Of a stretch of 64,000 nucleotides of DNA, positions 12,101 through 25,531 are shown piece after piece (the first letter of the stretch is position 1; each line of letters opens with the position of its first letter). Made by a program: the position numbers and the translations under genes. The notes under the pieces were generated by a model. It was not told where the DNA came from and ran no database searches. It saw only the letters and a program-made list of their open reading frames with translations. The DNA comes from Micropterix aruncella (lineage: Eukaryota > Arthropoda > Insecta > Lepidoptera > Micropterigidae): contig CALYMY010000058.1 of the NCBI GenBank assembly GCA_944548615.1, positions 124,001-188,000 of the forward strand, written 5' to 3'.

Positions 12101-14137
12101 GAACATAGAAATTGTTATGAATAAATGTCATTTTTCGAAAAAGACCGTGATAGAGTAAATAAAACGCGTTACGGTGTTTGGGCATAACGAAGGCCTTTGA
12201 AATCTCTACGAAATGGCATTTTCGAAATTTTGACATTTTGAAATTTTTTATATAAACTTTCATTTTGAACATAGAAATTGTTATGAAAAAATCACATTTT
12301 TCACAAAAGAACGAGATAGAGTAAATCTACCGCGTTGCGGTCTTTGGCGAGATCGAAACCCCGCTTAAGCTCTACAAAATGGCATTTTTGAAATTTTGAC
12401 TTTTTGAAAAATTTTATATAAAATTTCATTTTAAACATAGAAATTATTATGAAAAAATCATATTTTTCGAAAAAGATCGTGATAGAGTAAACCTATAGCG
12501 TTACGGCGTTCGGACAGAACGACGGCCTTGGTAATCTCTACAAAATGGCATTTTCGAAATTTTGACATTTTGAAAAATTTTATATAAAATTTCATTTTAA
12601 ACATAGAAATTGTTATGAAAAAATCACATTTTTCGAAAAAGATCGTGATAGAGTAAACCTATAGGGTTACGGCGTTCGGACAGAACGACGGCCTTGGTAA
12701 TCTCTACAAAATGGCATTTTCGAAATTTTGACATTTTGAAAAATTTTATATAAAATTTCATTTTAAACATAGAAATTGTTATGAAAAAATCACATTTTTC
12801 GAAAAAGATCGTGATAGAGTAAACCTATAGCGTTAGGGCGTTTGGACAGAACGACGGCCTTGGTAATCTCTACAAAATGGCATTTTCGAAATTTTGACAT
12901 TTTGAAAAATTTTATATAAACTTTCATTTTGAACATAGAAATTGTTATGAAAAAATCACATTTTTCGAAATAAATCGAGATAGAGTAAACCTACCGCGTT
13001 GCGGTCTTTGGCTAGATCGACACCCCGCTTAAGCTCTACAAAATGGCATTTTTGAAATTTTGACATTTTGAAAAATTTTATATAAAATTTCATTTTAAAC
13101 ATAGAAATTATAATGAAAAAATCACATTTTTCGAAAAAGATCGTGATAGAGTAAACCTATAGCGTTACAGCGTTCGGACAGAACCACGGCCTTGGTAATC
13201 TCTACGAAATGGCATTTTCGAAATTTTGACATTTTGAAATTTTTTATATAAACTATCATTTTGAACATAGAAATTGTTATGAATAAATGACATTTTTCGA
13301 AAAAGACCGTGATAGAGTAAACCTACCGGGTTGCGGTCTTTGGCTAGATCGACACCCCGCTTAAGCTCTACAAAATGGCATTTTTGAAATTTTGACATTT
13401 TGAAAAATTTTATATAAAATTTCATTTTAAACATAGAAATTATTATGAAAAAATCACATTTTTCGAAAAAGATCGTGATAGAGTAAACCTATAGCGTTAC
13501 GGCGTTCGGACAGAACGACGGCCTTGGTAATCTCTACAAAATGGCATTTTCGAAATTTTGACATTTTGAAAAATTTTATATAAAATTTCATTTTAAACAT
13601 AGAAATTGTTATGAAAAAATCACATTTTTTGAAAAAGATCGTGATAGAGTAAACCTATAGCGTTACGACGTTCGGACAGAACGACGGCCTTGGTAATCTC
13701 TACAAAATGGCATTTTCGAAATTTTGACATTTTGAAAAATTTTATATAAACTTTCATTTTGAACATAGAAATTGTTATGAAAAAATCACATTTTTCGAAA
13801 TAAATCGAGATAGAGTAAACCTACCGCGTTGCGGTCTTTGGCGAGATCGACACCCCGCTTAAGCTCTACAAAATGGCATTTTTGAAATTTTGATATTTTG
13901 AAAATTTTTATATAAACTTTCATTTTGAACTTGGAAATTATTATGAAAAAATCACATTTTTCGAAATAAATCGAGATAGAGTAAACCTAACGCGTTACGG
14001 TGTTCGGACAGAACGAAGGCCTTTGAAATCTCTACGAAATGGCATTTTCGAAATTTTGACATTTTGAATTTTTTTATATAAACTTTCATTTTGAACATAG
14101 AAATTGTTATGAAAAAATCACATTTTTCGAAATAAAT
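12101..14137. repeat. R166 block 4
   Basis: 2037 bp. Has a few private point changes ('cgttagggcg' near 12832, 'cacattttttgaa' near 13621) but the same monomer order as the other blocks. Confidence 0.96.
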
Positions 14138-14853
14138 TGGCTTCCGACGTTTGAGGGCTATTGCGCTAAAAGGCATCAATAGTCCTCCCTGTTTATTATT
14201 ATCTAATAGAGTTTTGCTTTGCGCATCTAACGCTTCTTTTAATTTTCAAATCTGAGTAATATTAACGGAATTATAGACGATTTAATATCTGTATAGGTAT
14301 ATTGATTTATCGATTTAACGGTTTTGTTTCCATAGTAACGAGCTCAGGCGGTGGCCCGACTCGCAATAGAATATTTATCGATTTAACGATTTCTGTTTCT
14401 ATGGTAACTTCAGCCCTCGTCATACTTGCGAAAGTTTATTTATCGATTTTACGATTTTTGTTTTCAATAGTAGCGATCCGAGCCAAGGGAGTTTTAGTAT
14501 TTTTCCCGCGGCTTCGTTTAATAAATTAAATATTATATTCTTTATTTTATCATATACACACAAGCGAGGTGTCAAAAGATAGGGTTTTAGAACGCTTTTC
14601 ATTTCATTGCTTCTGCTTTTTATCTCGTCTTCTTCTTCTTCTTTAATTACTTTTCAATACTATTTAATCTGTGCTTTTTCATTTTCATTTTCAGTGCCTT
14701 TGATCAACGAGAAGAGACAATATGGAGACCACAGAAATAGAAGTGCCGTTTCGGAATTTCGAAGAAATACCGGAAAGAGCCAGAGATATTGCCCGCGAGG
14801 CGTTAAACGAATTAAAAGGAGTAAACAACCTACGGAAAGAGGTACGTGACAAG
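14138..14853 (+). repeat. Module U, copy 4
   Basis: 716 bp. Exon-like frame at 14695-14841, ATG at 14722, unspliced stop ending 14892. Second variant class ('acgattttt', 'ctcgtcttc'). Confidence 0.93.
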
Positions 14854-16534
14854 GACGAGGGAACTCCTCAACGGTCAACCGTAGAGACGTGAAATTTGGT
14901 ATAGGCATTCCATTATGATGGCAATTACTAAGTTCCACCATGACATGGCTGCTGCACCCAGGGTTGGCTCCCGACGAGGGAACTTCTCAACGGTCAACCG
15001 TAGAGACGTGAAATTTGGTATAGGCATTCCATTATGATGGCAATTACTAAGTTCCACCATGACATGGCTGCTGCACCCAGGGTTGGCTCCCGACGAGGGA
15101 ACTCCTCAACGGTCAACCGTAGAGACGTGAAATTTGGTATAGGCATTCCATTATGATGGCAATTACTAAGTTCCACCATGACATGGCTGCTGCACCCAGG
15201 GTTGGCTCCCGACGAGGGAACTCCTCAACGGTCAACCGTAGAGACGTGAAATTTGGTATAGGCATTCCATTATGATGGCAATTACTAAGTTCCACCATGA
15301 CATGGCTGCTGCACCCAGGGTTGGCTCCCGACGAGGGAACTCCTCAACGGTCAACCGTAGAGACGTGAAATTTGGTATAGGCATTCCATTATGACGGCAA
15401 TTTCTAAGTTCCACCATGACATCGCTGCTGCACCCAGGGTTGGCTCCCGACGAGGGAACTCCTCAACGGTCAACCGTAGAGACGTGAAATTTGGTATAGG
15501 CATTCCATTATGATGGCAATTACTAAGTTCCACCATGACATGGCTGCTGCACCCAGGGTTGGCTCCCGACGAGGGAACTCCTCAACGGTCAACCGTAGAG
15601 ACGTGAAATTTGGTATAGGCATTCCATTATGATGGCAATTACTAAGTTCCACCATGACATGGCTGCTGCACCCAGGGTTGGCTCACGACGAGGGAACTCC
15701 TCAAGGGTCAACCGTAGAGACGTGAAATTTGGTATAGGCATTCCATTATGATGGCAATTACTAAGTTCCACCATGACATGGCTGCTGCACCCAGGGTTGG
15801 CTCCCGACGAGGGAACTCCTCAACGGTCAACCGTAGAGACGTGAAATTTGGTATAGGCATTCCATTATGATGGCAATTACTAAGTTCCACCATGACATGG
15901 CTGCTGCACCCAGGGTTGGCTCCCGACGAGGGAACTCCTCAACGGTCAACCGTAGAGACGTGAAATTTGGTATAGGCATTCCATTATGACGGCAATTTCT
16001 AAGTTCCACCATGACATCGCTGCTGCACCCAGGGTTGGCTCCCGACGAGGGAACTCCTCAACGGTCAACCGTAGAGACGTGAAATTTGGTATAGGCATTC
16101 CATTATGATGGCAATTACTAAGTTCCACCATGACATGGCTGCTGCACCCAGGGTTGGCTCCCGACGAGGGAACTCCTCAACGGTCAACCGTAGAGACGTG
16201 AAATTTGGTATAGGCATTCCATTATGACGGCAATTTCTAAGTTCCACCATGACATCGCTGCTGCACCCAGGGTTGGCTCCCGACGAGGGAACTCCTCAAC
16301 GGTCAACCGTAGAGACGTGAAATTTGGTATAGGCATTCCATTATGATGGCAATTACTAAGTTCCACCATGACATGGCTGCTGCACCCAGGGTTGGCTCCC
16401 GACGAGGGAACTCCTCAACGGTCAACCGTAGAGACGTGAAATTTGGTATAGGCATTCCATTATGATGGCAATTACTAAGTTCCACCATGACATGGCTGCT
16501 GCACCCAGGGTTGGCTCCCGACGAGGGAACTCCT
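14854..16534. repeat. R119 array 4 (14 copies)
   Basis: Fourteen monomers plus partial; type-B units 5, 10 and 12 and the 'aagggtc' variant in unit 8, as in array 2. One private change, 'ggctcacgacg', near 15684. Confidence 0.97.
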
Positions 16535-18571
16535 GAACATAGAAATTGTTATGAATAAATGTCATTTTTCGAAAAAGACCGTGATAGAGTAAATAAAACG
16601 CATTACGGTGTTTGGGCATAACGAAGGCCTTTGAAATCTCTACGAAATGGCATTTTCGAAATTTTGACATTTTGAAATTTTTTATATAAACTTTCATTTT
16701 GAACATAGAAATTGTTATGAAAAAATCACATTTTTCACAAAAGAACGAGATAGAGTAAATCTACCGCGTTGCGGTCTTTGGCGAGATCGAAACCCCGCTT
16801 AAGCTCTACAAAATGGCATTTTTGAAATTTTGACTTTTTGAAAAATTTTATATAAAATTTCATTTTAAACATAGAAATTATTATGAAAAAATCATATTTT
16901 TCGAAAAAGATCGTGATAGAGTAAACCTATAGCGTTACGGCGTTCGGACAGAACGACGGCCTTGGTAATCTCTACAAAATGGCATTTTCGAAATTTTGAC
17001 ATTTTGAAAAATTTTATATAAAATTTCATTTTAAACATAGAAATTGTTATGAAAAAATCACATTTTTCGAAAAAGATCGTGATAGAGTAAACCTATAGGG
17101 TTACGGCGTTCGGACAGAACGACGGCCTTGGTAATCTCTACAAAATGGCATTTTCGAAATTTTGACATTTTGAAAAATTTTATATAAAATTTCATTTTAA
17201 ACATAGAAATTGTTATGAAAAAATCACATTTTTCGAAAAAGATCGTGATAGAGTAAACCTATAGCGTTACGGCGTTTGGACAGAACGACGGCCTTGGTAA
17301 TCTCTACAAAATGGCATTTTCGAAATTTTGACATTTTGAAAAATTTTATATAAACTTTCATTTTGAACATAGAAATTGTTATGAAAAAATCACATTTTTC
17401 GAAATAAATCGAGATAGAGTAAACCTACCGCGTTGCGGTCTTTGGCGAGATCGACACCCCGCTTAAGCTCTACAAAATGGCATTTTTGAAATTTTGACAT
17501 TTTGAAAAATTTTATATAAAATTTCATTTTAAACATAGAAATTATAATGAAAAAATCACATTTTTCGAAAAAGATCGTGATAGAGTAAACCTATAGCGTT
17601 ACGGCGTTCGGACAGAACCACGGCCTTGGTAATCTCTACGAAATGGCATTTTCGAAATTTTGACATTTTGAAATTTTTTATATAAACTATCATTTTGAAC
17701 ATAGAAATTGTTATGAATAAATGACATTTTTCGAAAAAGACCGTGATAGAGTAAACCTACCGGGTTGCGGTCTTTGGCTAGATCGACACCCCGCTTAAGC
17801 TCTACAAAATGGCATTTTTGAAATTTTGACATTTTGAAAAATTTTATATAAAATTTCATTTTAAACATAGAAATTATTATAAAAAAATCACATTTTTCGA
17901 AAAAGATCGTGATAGAGTAAACCTATAGCGTTACGGCGTTCGGACAGAACGACGGCCTTGGTAATCTCTACAAAATGGCATTTTCGAAATTTTGACATTT
18001 TGAAAAATTTTATATAAAATTTCATTTTAAACATAGAAATTGTTATGAAAAAATCACATTTTTCGAAAAAGATCGTGATAGAGTAAACCTATAGCGTTAC
18101 GACGTTCGGACAGAACGACGGCCTTGGTAATCTCTACAAAATGGCATTTTCGAAATTTTGACATTTTGAAAAATTTTATATAAACTTTCATTTTGAACAT
18201 AGAAATTGTTATGAAAAAATCACATTTTTCGAAATAAATCGAGATAGAGTAAACCTACCGCGTTGCGGTCTTTGGCGAGATCGACACCCCGCTTAAGCTC
18301 TACAAAATGGCATTTTTGAAATTTTGATATTTTGAAAATTTTTATATAAACTTTCATTTTGAACTTGGAAATTATTATGAAAAAATCACATTTTTCGAAA
18401 TAAATCGAGATAGAGTAAACCTAACGCGTTACGGTGTTCGGACAGAACGAAGGCCTTTGAAATCTCTACGAAATGGCATTTTCGAAATTTTGACATTTTG
18501 AATTTTTTTATATAAACTTTCATTTTGAACATAGAAATTGTTATGAAAAAATCACATTTTTCGAAATAAAT
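16535..18571. repeat. R166 block 5
   Basis: 2037 bp. The right part, from roughly 17.2 kb on, is repeated at an offset of 14,380 bp in block 8, including the shared private change 'attattataaaaaaatc' near 17873. Confidence 0.96.
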
Positions 18572-19287
18572 TGGCTTCCGACGTTTGAGGGCTATTGCGC
18601 TAAAAGGCATCAATAGTCCTCCCTGTTTATTATTATCTAATAGAGTTTTGCTTTGCGCATCTAACGCTTCTTTTAATTTTCAAATCTGAGTAATATTAAC
18701 GGAATTATAGACGATTTAATATCTGTATAGGTATATTGATTTATCGATTTAACGGTTTTGTTTCCATAGTAACGAGCTCAGGCGGTGGCCCGACTCGCAA
18801 TAGAATATTTATCGATTTAACGATTTCTGTTTCTATGGTAACTTCAGCCCTCGTCATACTTGCGAAAGTTTATTTATCGATTTTACGATTTTTGTTTTCA
18901 ATAGTAGCGATCCGAGCCAAGGGAGTTTTAGTATTTTTCCCGCGGCTTCGTTTAATAAATTAAATATTATATTCTTTATTTTATCATATACACACAAGCG
19001 AGGTGTCAAAAGATAGGGTTTTAGAACGCTTTTCATTTCATTGCTTCTGCTTTTTATCTCGTCTTCTTCTTCTTCTTTAATTACTTTTCAATACTATTTA
19101 ATCTGTGCTTTTTCATTTTCATTTTCAGTGCCTTTGATCAACGAGAAGAGACAATATGGAGACCACAGAAATAGAAGTGCCGTTTCGGAATTTCGAAGAA
19201 ATACCGGAAAGAGCCAGAGATATTGCCCGCGAGGCGTTAAACGAATTAAAAGGAGTAAACAACCTACGGAAAGAGGTACGTGACAAG
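18572..19287 (+). repeat. Module U, copy 5
   Basis: 716 bp. Exon-like frame at 19129-19275, ATG at 19156, unspliced stop ending 19326. Repeated at +14,380 bp as copy 8. Confidence 0.93.
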
Positions 19288-21087
19288 GACGAGGGAACTC
19301 CTCAACGGTCAACCGTAGAGACGTGAAATTTGGTATAGGCATTCCATTATGATGGCAATTACTAAGTTCCACCATGACATGGCTGCTGCACCCAGGGTTG
19401 GCTCCCGACGAGGGAACTTCTCAACGGTCAACCGTAGAGACGTGAAATTTGGTATAGGCATTCCATTATGATGGCAATTACTAAGTTCCACCATGACATG
19501 GCTGCTGCACCCAGGGTTGGCTCCCGACGAGGGAACTCCTCAACGGTCAACCGTAGAGACGTGAAATTTGGTATAGGCATTCCATTATGATGGCAATTAC
19601 TAAGTTCCACCATGACATGGCTGCTGCACCCAGGGTTGGCTCCCGACGAGGGAACTCCTCAACGGTCAACCGTAGAGACGTGAAATTTGGTATAGGCATT
19701 CCATTATGATGGCAATTACTAAGTTCCACCATGACATGGCTGCTGCACCCAGGGTTGGCTCCCGACGAGGGAACTCCTCAACGGTCAACCGTAGAGACGT
19801 GAAATTTGGTATAGGCATTCCATTATGACGGCAATTTCTAAGTTCCACCATGACATCGCTGCTGCACCCAGGGTTGGCTCCCGACGAGGGAACTCCTCAA
19901 CGGTCAACCGTAGAGACGTGAAATTTGGTATAGGCATTCCATTATGATGGCAATTACTAAGTTCCACCATGACATGGCTGCTGCACCCAGGGTTGGCTCC
20001 CGACGAGGGAACTCCTCAACGGTCAACCGTAGAGACGTGAAATTTGGTATAGGCATTCCATTATGATGGCAATTACTAAGTTCCACCATGACATGGCTGC
20101 TGCACCCAGGGTTGGCTCCCGACGAGGGAACTCCTCAAGGGTCAACCGTAGAGACGTGAAATTTGGTATAGGCATTCCATTATGATGGCAATTACTAAGT
20201 TCCACCATGACATGGCTGCTGCACCCAGGGTTGGCTGCCGACGAGGGAACTCCTCAACGGTCAACCGTAGAGACGTGAAATTTGGTATAGGCATTCCATT
20301 ATGATGGCAATTACTAAGTTCCACCATGACATGGCTGCTGCACCCAGGGTTGGCTCCCGACGAGGGAACTCCTCAACGGTCAACCGTAGAGACGTGAAAT
20401 TTGGTATAGGCATTCCATTATGACGGCAATTTCTAAGTTCCACCATGACATCGCTGCTGCACCCAGGGTTGGCTCCCGACGAGGGAACTCCTCAACGGTC
20501 AACCGTAGAGACGTCAAATTTGGTATAGGCATTCCATTATGATGGCAATTACTAAGTTCCACCATGACATGGCTGCTGCACCCAGGGTTGGCTCCCGACG
20601 AGGGAACTCCTCAACGGTCAACCGTAGAGACGTGAAATTTGGTATAGGCATTCCATTATGATGGCAATTACTAAGTTCCACCATGACATGGCTGCTGCAC
20701 CCAGGGTTGGCTCCCGACGAGGGAACTCCTCAACGGTCAACCGTAGAGACGTGAAATTTGGTATAGGCATTCCATTATGACGGCAATTTCTAAGTTCCAC
20801 CATGACATCGCTGCTGCACCCAGGGTTGGCTCCCGACGAGGGAACTCCTCAACGGTCAACCGTAGAGACGTGAAATTTGGTATAGGCATTCCATTATGAT
20901 GGCAGTTACTAAGTTCCACCATGACATGGCTGCTGCACCCAGGGTTGGCTCCCGACGAGGGAACTCCTCAACGGTCAACCGTAGAGACGTGAAATTTGGT
21001 ATAGGCATTCCATTATGATGGCAATTACTAAGTTCCACCATGACATGGCTGCTGCACCCAGGGTTGGCTCCCGACGAGGGAACTCCT
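19288..21087. repeat. R119 array 5 (15 copies)
   Basis: Fifteen monomers plus partial. Type-B units 5, 10 and 13. Diagnostic changes: 'aagggtc' in unit 8, 'ggctgccgacg' near 20235, 'gacgtcaaatt' near 20512. All recur in array 8 (+14,380) and in the right part of array 10. Confidence 0.97.
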
Positions 21088-23848
21088 GAACATAGAAATT
21101 GTTATGAATAAATGTCATTTTTCGAAAAAGACCGTGATAGAGTAAATAAAACGCGTTACGGTGTTTGGGCATAACGAAGGCCTTTGAAATCTCTACGAAA
21201 TGGCATTTTCGAAATTTTGACATTTTGAAATTTTTTATATAAACTTTCATTTTGAACATAGAAATTGTTATGAAAAAATCACATTTTTCACAAAAGAACG
21301 AGATAGAGTAAACATACCGCGTTGCGGTCTTTAGCGAGATCGACACCCCGCTTAAGCTCTACAAAATGGCATTTTTGAAATTTTGACTTTTTGAAAAATT
21401 TTATATAAAATTTCATTTTAAACATAGAAATTATTATGAAAAAATCATATTTTTCGAAAAAGATCGTGATAGAGTAAACCTATAGGGTTACGGCGTTCGG
21501 ACAGAACGACGGCCTTGGTAATCTCTACAAAATGGCATTTTCGAAATTTTGACATTTTGAAAAATTTTTTATAAAATTTCATTTTAAACATAGAAATTGT
21601 TATGAAAAAATCACATTTTTCGAAAAAGATCGTGATAGAGTAAACCTATAGGGTTACGGCGTTCGGACAGAACGACGGCCTTGGTAATCTCTACAAAATG
21701 GCATTTTCGAAATTTTGACATTTTGAAATTTTTTATATAAACTTTCATTTTGAACATAGAAATTGTTATGAATTAATGACATTTTTCGAAAAAGACCGTG
21801 ATAGAGTAAATGAAACGCGTTACGGTGGTTAGGCAGAACGAAGGCCTTTGAAATCTCTACGAAATGGCATTTTCGAAATTTTGACATTTTGAAATTTTTT
21901 ATATAAACTTTCATTTTGAACATAGAAATTGTTATGAAAAAATCACATTTTTCGAAATAAATCGAGATAGAGTAAACCTACCGCGTTGCGGTCTTTGGCG
22001 AGATCGACACCCCGCTTAAGCTCTACAAAATGGCATTTTTGAAATTTTGACATTTTGAAAAATTTTATATAAAATTTCATTTTAAACATAGAAATTATAA
22101 TGAAAAAATCACATTTTTCGAAAAAGATCGTGATAGAGTAAACCTATAGCGTTACGGCGTTCGGACAGAACTACGGCCTTGGTAATCTCTACGAAATGGC
22201 ATTTTCGAAATTTTGACATTTTGAAATTTTTTATATAAACTTTCATTTTGAACATAGAAATTGTTATGAATAAATGACATTTTTCGAAAAAGACCGTGAT
22301 AGAGTAAACCTACCGCGTTGCGGTCTTTGGCTAGATCGACACCCCGCTTAAGAGGCCTATTACAAAATAGCGTAGGTATTCTTTTAAAATGACTTTAAAA
22401 AATGAACGCATTTTTTTTTGGATGTAACTATAAAAGATAGGATAAATAAATAAAAAAATAAATAAATAACTATTCAACCCTGGGAGAAAACCGCGGCACT
22501 GAGCGCTCTTCTCTTGCGCAAGCAAATATATACACAATTTCTAATTGTTTTTTGCAGTGTTTTCTCCTTTCTAATGACAATAATTTATATTATGTCGTAT
22601 TGCTAAAAGAGTGAACTTTAATATAGTATAAGTATTATATAAGAATCTTATTTTATTTCTGAGAAAATTAGAATGATACAGGAAGTTTTTTTTTAAATTT
22701 TGTGTAATTGTAAGTAATGTATACCTTGGATATGTGGTCAAAAAACGAAAAAATAAGGCCGCTATGGTCAACAAGAATACATGACGGACATAAAAAAAAA
22801 TAGTATACGGTTTTCGTTGTAGTGATATTACTGTATTAAGGAGCTCAAAGTTTGCCTTCCGAGCGTTTTACGAATAACGACTTTCGGAAAATGGGCTGAA
22901 TAAGTAAATAATATTCGTTATATCTAAAATTAAAGGCCGCTATGGTCAACATCAAGAAATGGTCCAGGTAATTCAGTAATTAAAGTTTGTAGAAATCTCT
23001 TCATTTCTTGGAATTAGAACGCCAAAAATCCACTTTTCTTGCCTTTCTGGAAAAAATATGTAATAGGGCTCTTAAGCTCTACAAAATGACATTTTTGAAA
23101 TTTTGACATTTTGAAAAATTTTATATAAAATTTCATTTTAAACATAGAAATTATTATGAAAAAATCACATTTTTCGAAAAAGATCGTGATAGAGTAAACC
23201 TATAGCGTTACGGCGTTCGGACAGAACGACGGCCTTGGTAATCTCTACAAAATGGCATTTTCGAAATTTTGACATTTTGAAAAATTTTATATAAAATTTC
23301 ATTTTAAACATAGAAATTGTTATGAAAAAATCACATTTTTCGAAAAAGATCGTCATAGAGTAAACCTATAGCGTTACGGCGTTCGTACAGAACGACGGCC
23401 TTGGTAATCTCTACAAAATGGCATTTTCGAAATTTTGACATTTTGAAAAATTTTATATAAACTTTCATTTTGAACATAGAAATTGTTATGAAAAAATCAC
23501 ATTTTTCGAAATAAATCGAGATAGAGTAAACCTACCGCGTTGCGGTCTTTGGCGAGATCGACACCCCGCTTAAGCTCTACAAAATGGCATTTTTGAAATT
23601 TTGATATTTTGAAAATTTTTATATAAACTTTCATTTTGAACTTGGAAATTATTATGAAAAAATCACATTTTTCGAAATAAATCGAGATAGAGTAAACCTA
23701 ACGCGTTACGGTGTTCGGACAGAACGAAGGCCTTTGAAATCTCTACGAAATGGCATTTTCGAAATTTTGACATTTTGAATTTTTTTATATAAACTTTCAT
23801 TTTGAACATAGAAATTGTTATGAAAAAATCACATTTTTCGAAATAAAT
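21088..23848. repeat. R166 block 6, interrupted by element D copy 1
   Basis: 2761 bp, which equals 2037 + 720 (element D) + 4 (duplicated TTAA). Monomers flank D at 22352-23071. Confidence 0.95.
22352..23071. mobile_element. MITE-like element D, copy 1 (720 bp, TTAA duplication)
   Basis: Seen: the 166-bp monomer 'ccccgcttaagctctac' is split at its TTAA. TTAA occurs at 22348-22351 and again at 23072-23075. The inserted piece begins GAGGCCTATTACA and ends TGTAATAGGGCTC, inverted ends matching at 12 of 13 positions. The empty site is present intact in the other monomers of this class, e.g. near 26787. The interior is AT-rich with no convincing frame. A 19-bp direct repeat (aaggccgctatggtcaaca) occurs at 22755 and 22933. 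TTAA duplication is typical of piggyBac-type MITEs, but these ends do not start with the usual CCY, so the family is uncertain. Confidence 0.82.
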
Positions 23849-24564
23849 TGGCTTCCGACGTTTGAGGGCTATTGCGCTAAAAGGCATCAATAGTCCTCCC
23901 TGTTTATTATTATCTAATAGAGTTTTGCTTTGCGCATCTAACGCTTCTTTTAATTTTCAAATCTGAGTAATATTAACGGAATTATAGACGATTTAATATC
24001 TGTATAGGTATATTGATTTATCGATTTAACGGTTTTGTTTCCATAGTAACGAGCTCAGGCGGTGGCCCGACTCGCAATAGAATATTTATCGATTTAACGA
24101 TTTCTGTTTCTATGGTAACTTCAGCCCTCGTCATACTTGCGAAAGTTTATTTATCGATTTTACGATGTTTGTTTTCAATAGTAGCGATCCGAGCCAAGGG
24201 AGTTTTAGTATTTTTCCCGCGGCTTCGTTTAATAAATTAAATATTATATTCTTTATTTTATCATATACACACAAGCGAGGTGTCAAAAGATAGGGTTTTA
24301 GAACGCTTTTCATTTCATTGCTTCTGCTTTTTATCTGGTCTTCTTCTTCTTCTTTAATTACTTTTCAATACTATTTAATCTGTGCTTTTTCATTTTCATT
24401 TTCAGTGCCTTTGATCAACGAGAAGAGACAATATGGAGACCACAGAAATAGAAGTGCCGTTTCGGAATTTCGAAGAAATACCGGAAAGAGCCAGAGATAT
24501 TGCCCGCGAGGCGTTAAACGAATTAAAAGGAGTAAACAACCTACGGAAAGAGGTACGTGACAAG
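23849..24564 (+). repeat. Module U, copy 6
   Basis: 716 bp. Exon-like frame at 24406-24552, ATG at 24433, unspliced stop ending 24603. First variant class ('acgatgttt', 'ctggtcttc'). The following monomer begins 'gacgagcgaac' instead of 'gacgagggaac', a marker shared with copies 9, 10 and 11. Confidence 0.93.
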
Positions 24565-25531
24565 GACGAGCGAACTCCTCAACGGTCAACCGTAGAGACG
24601 TGAAATTTGGTATAGGCATTCCATTATGATGGCAATTACTAAGTTCCACCATGACATGGCTGCTGCACCCAGGGTTGGCTCCCGACGAGGGAACTTCTCA
24701 ACGGTCAACCGTAGAGACGTGAAATTTGGTATAGGCATTCCATTATGATGGCAATTACTAAGTTCCACCATGACATGGCTGCTGCACCCAGGGTTGGCTC
24801 CCGACGAGGGAACTCCTCAACGGTCAACCGTAGAGACGTGAAATTTGGTATAGGCATTCCATTATGATGGCAATTACTAAGTTCCACCATGACATGGCTG
24901 CTGCACCCAGGGTTGGCTCCCGACGAGGGAACTCCTCAACGGTCAACCGTAGAGACGTGAAATTTGGTATAGGCGTTCCATTATGATGGCAATTACTAAG
25001 TTCCACCATGACATGGCTGCTGCACCCAGGGTTGGCTCCCGACGAGGGAACTTCTCAACGGTCAACCGTAGAGACGTGAAATTTGGTATAGGCATTCCAT
25101 TATGATGGCAATTACTAAGTTCCACCATGACATGGCTGCTGCACCCAGGGTTGGCTCCCGACGAGGGAACTCCTCAACGGTCAACCGTAGAGACGTGAAA
25201 TTTGGTATAGGCATTCCATTATGACGGCAATTTCTAAGTTCCACCATGACATCGCTGCTGCACCCAGGGTTGGCTCTCGACGAGGGAACTCCTCAACGGT
25301 CAACCGTAGAGACGTGAAATTTGGTATAGGCGTTCCATTATGATGGCAATTACTAAGTTCCACCATGACATGGCTGCTGCACCCAGGGTTGGCTCCCGAC
25401 GAGGGAACTCCTCAACGGTCAACCATAGAGACGTGAAATTTGGTATAGGCATTCCATTATGATGGCAATTACTAAGTTCCACCATGACATGGCTGCTGCA
25501 CCCAGGGTTGGCTCCCGACGAGGGAACTCCT
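24565..25531. repeat. R119 array 6 (8 copies)
   Basis: Eight monomers plus partial, one of the three shortest arrays. Type B is unit 6 only. 'ggcgttcc' in units 4 and 7 and 'caaccatagag' in unit 8 are diagnostic; arrays 9 and 11 share them. Confidence 0.97.

Noticed and set aside
22331..22774. Minus-strand frames of 67-68 aa in element D.
   Set aside because: Low-complexity Phe/Tyr/Leu-rich readings of an AT-rich MITE-like interior, with the first crossing the element boundary.
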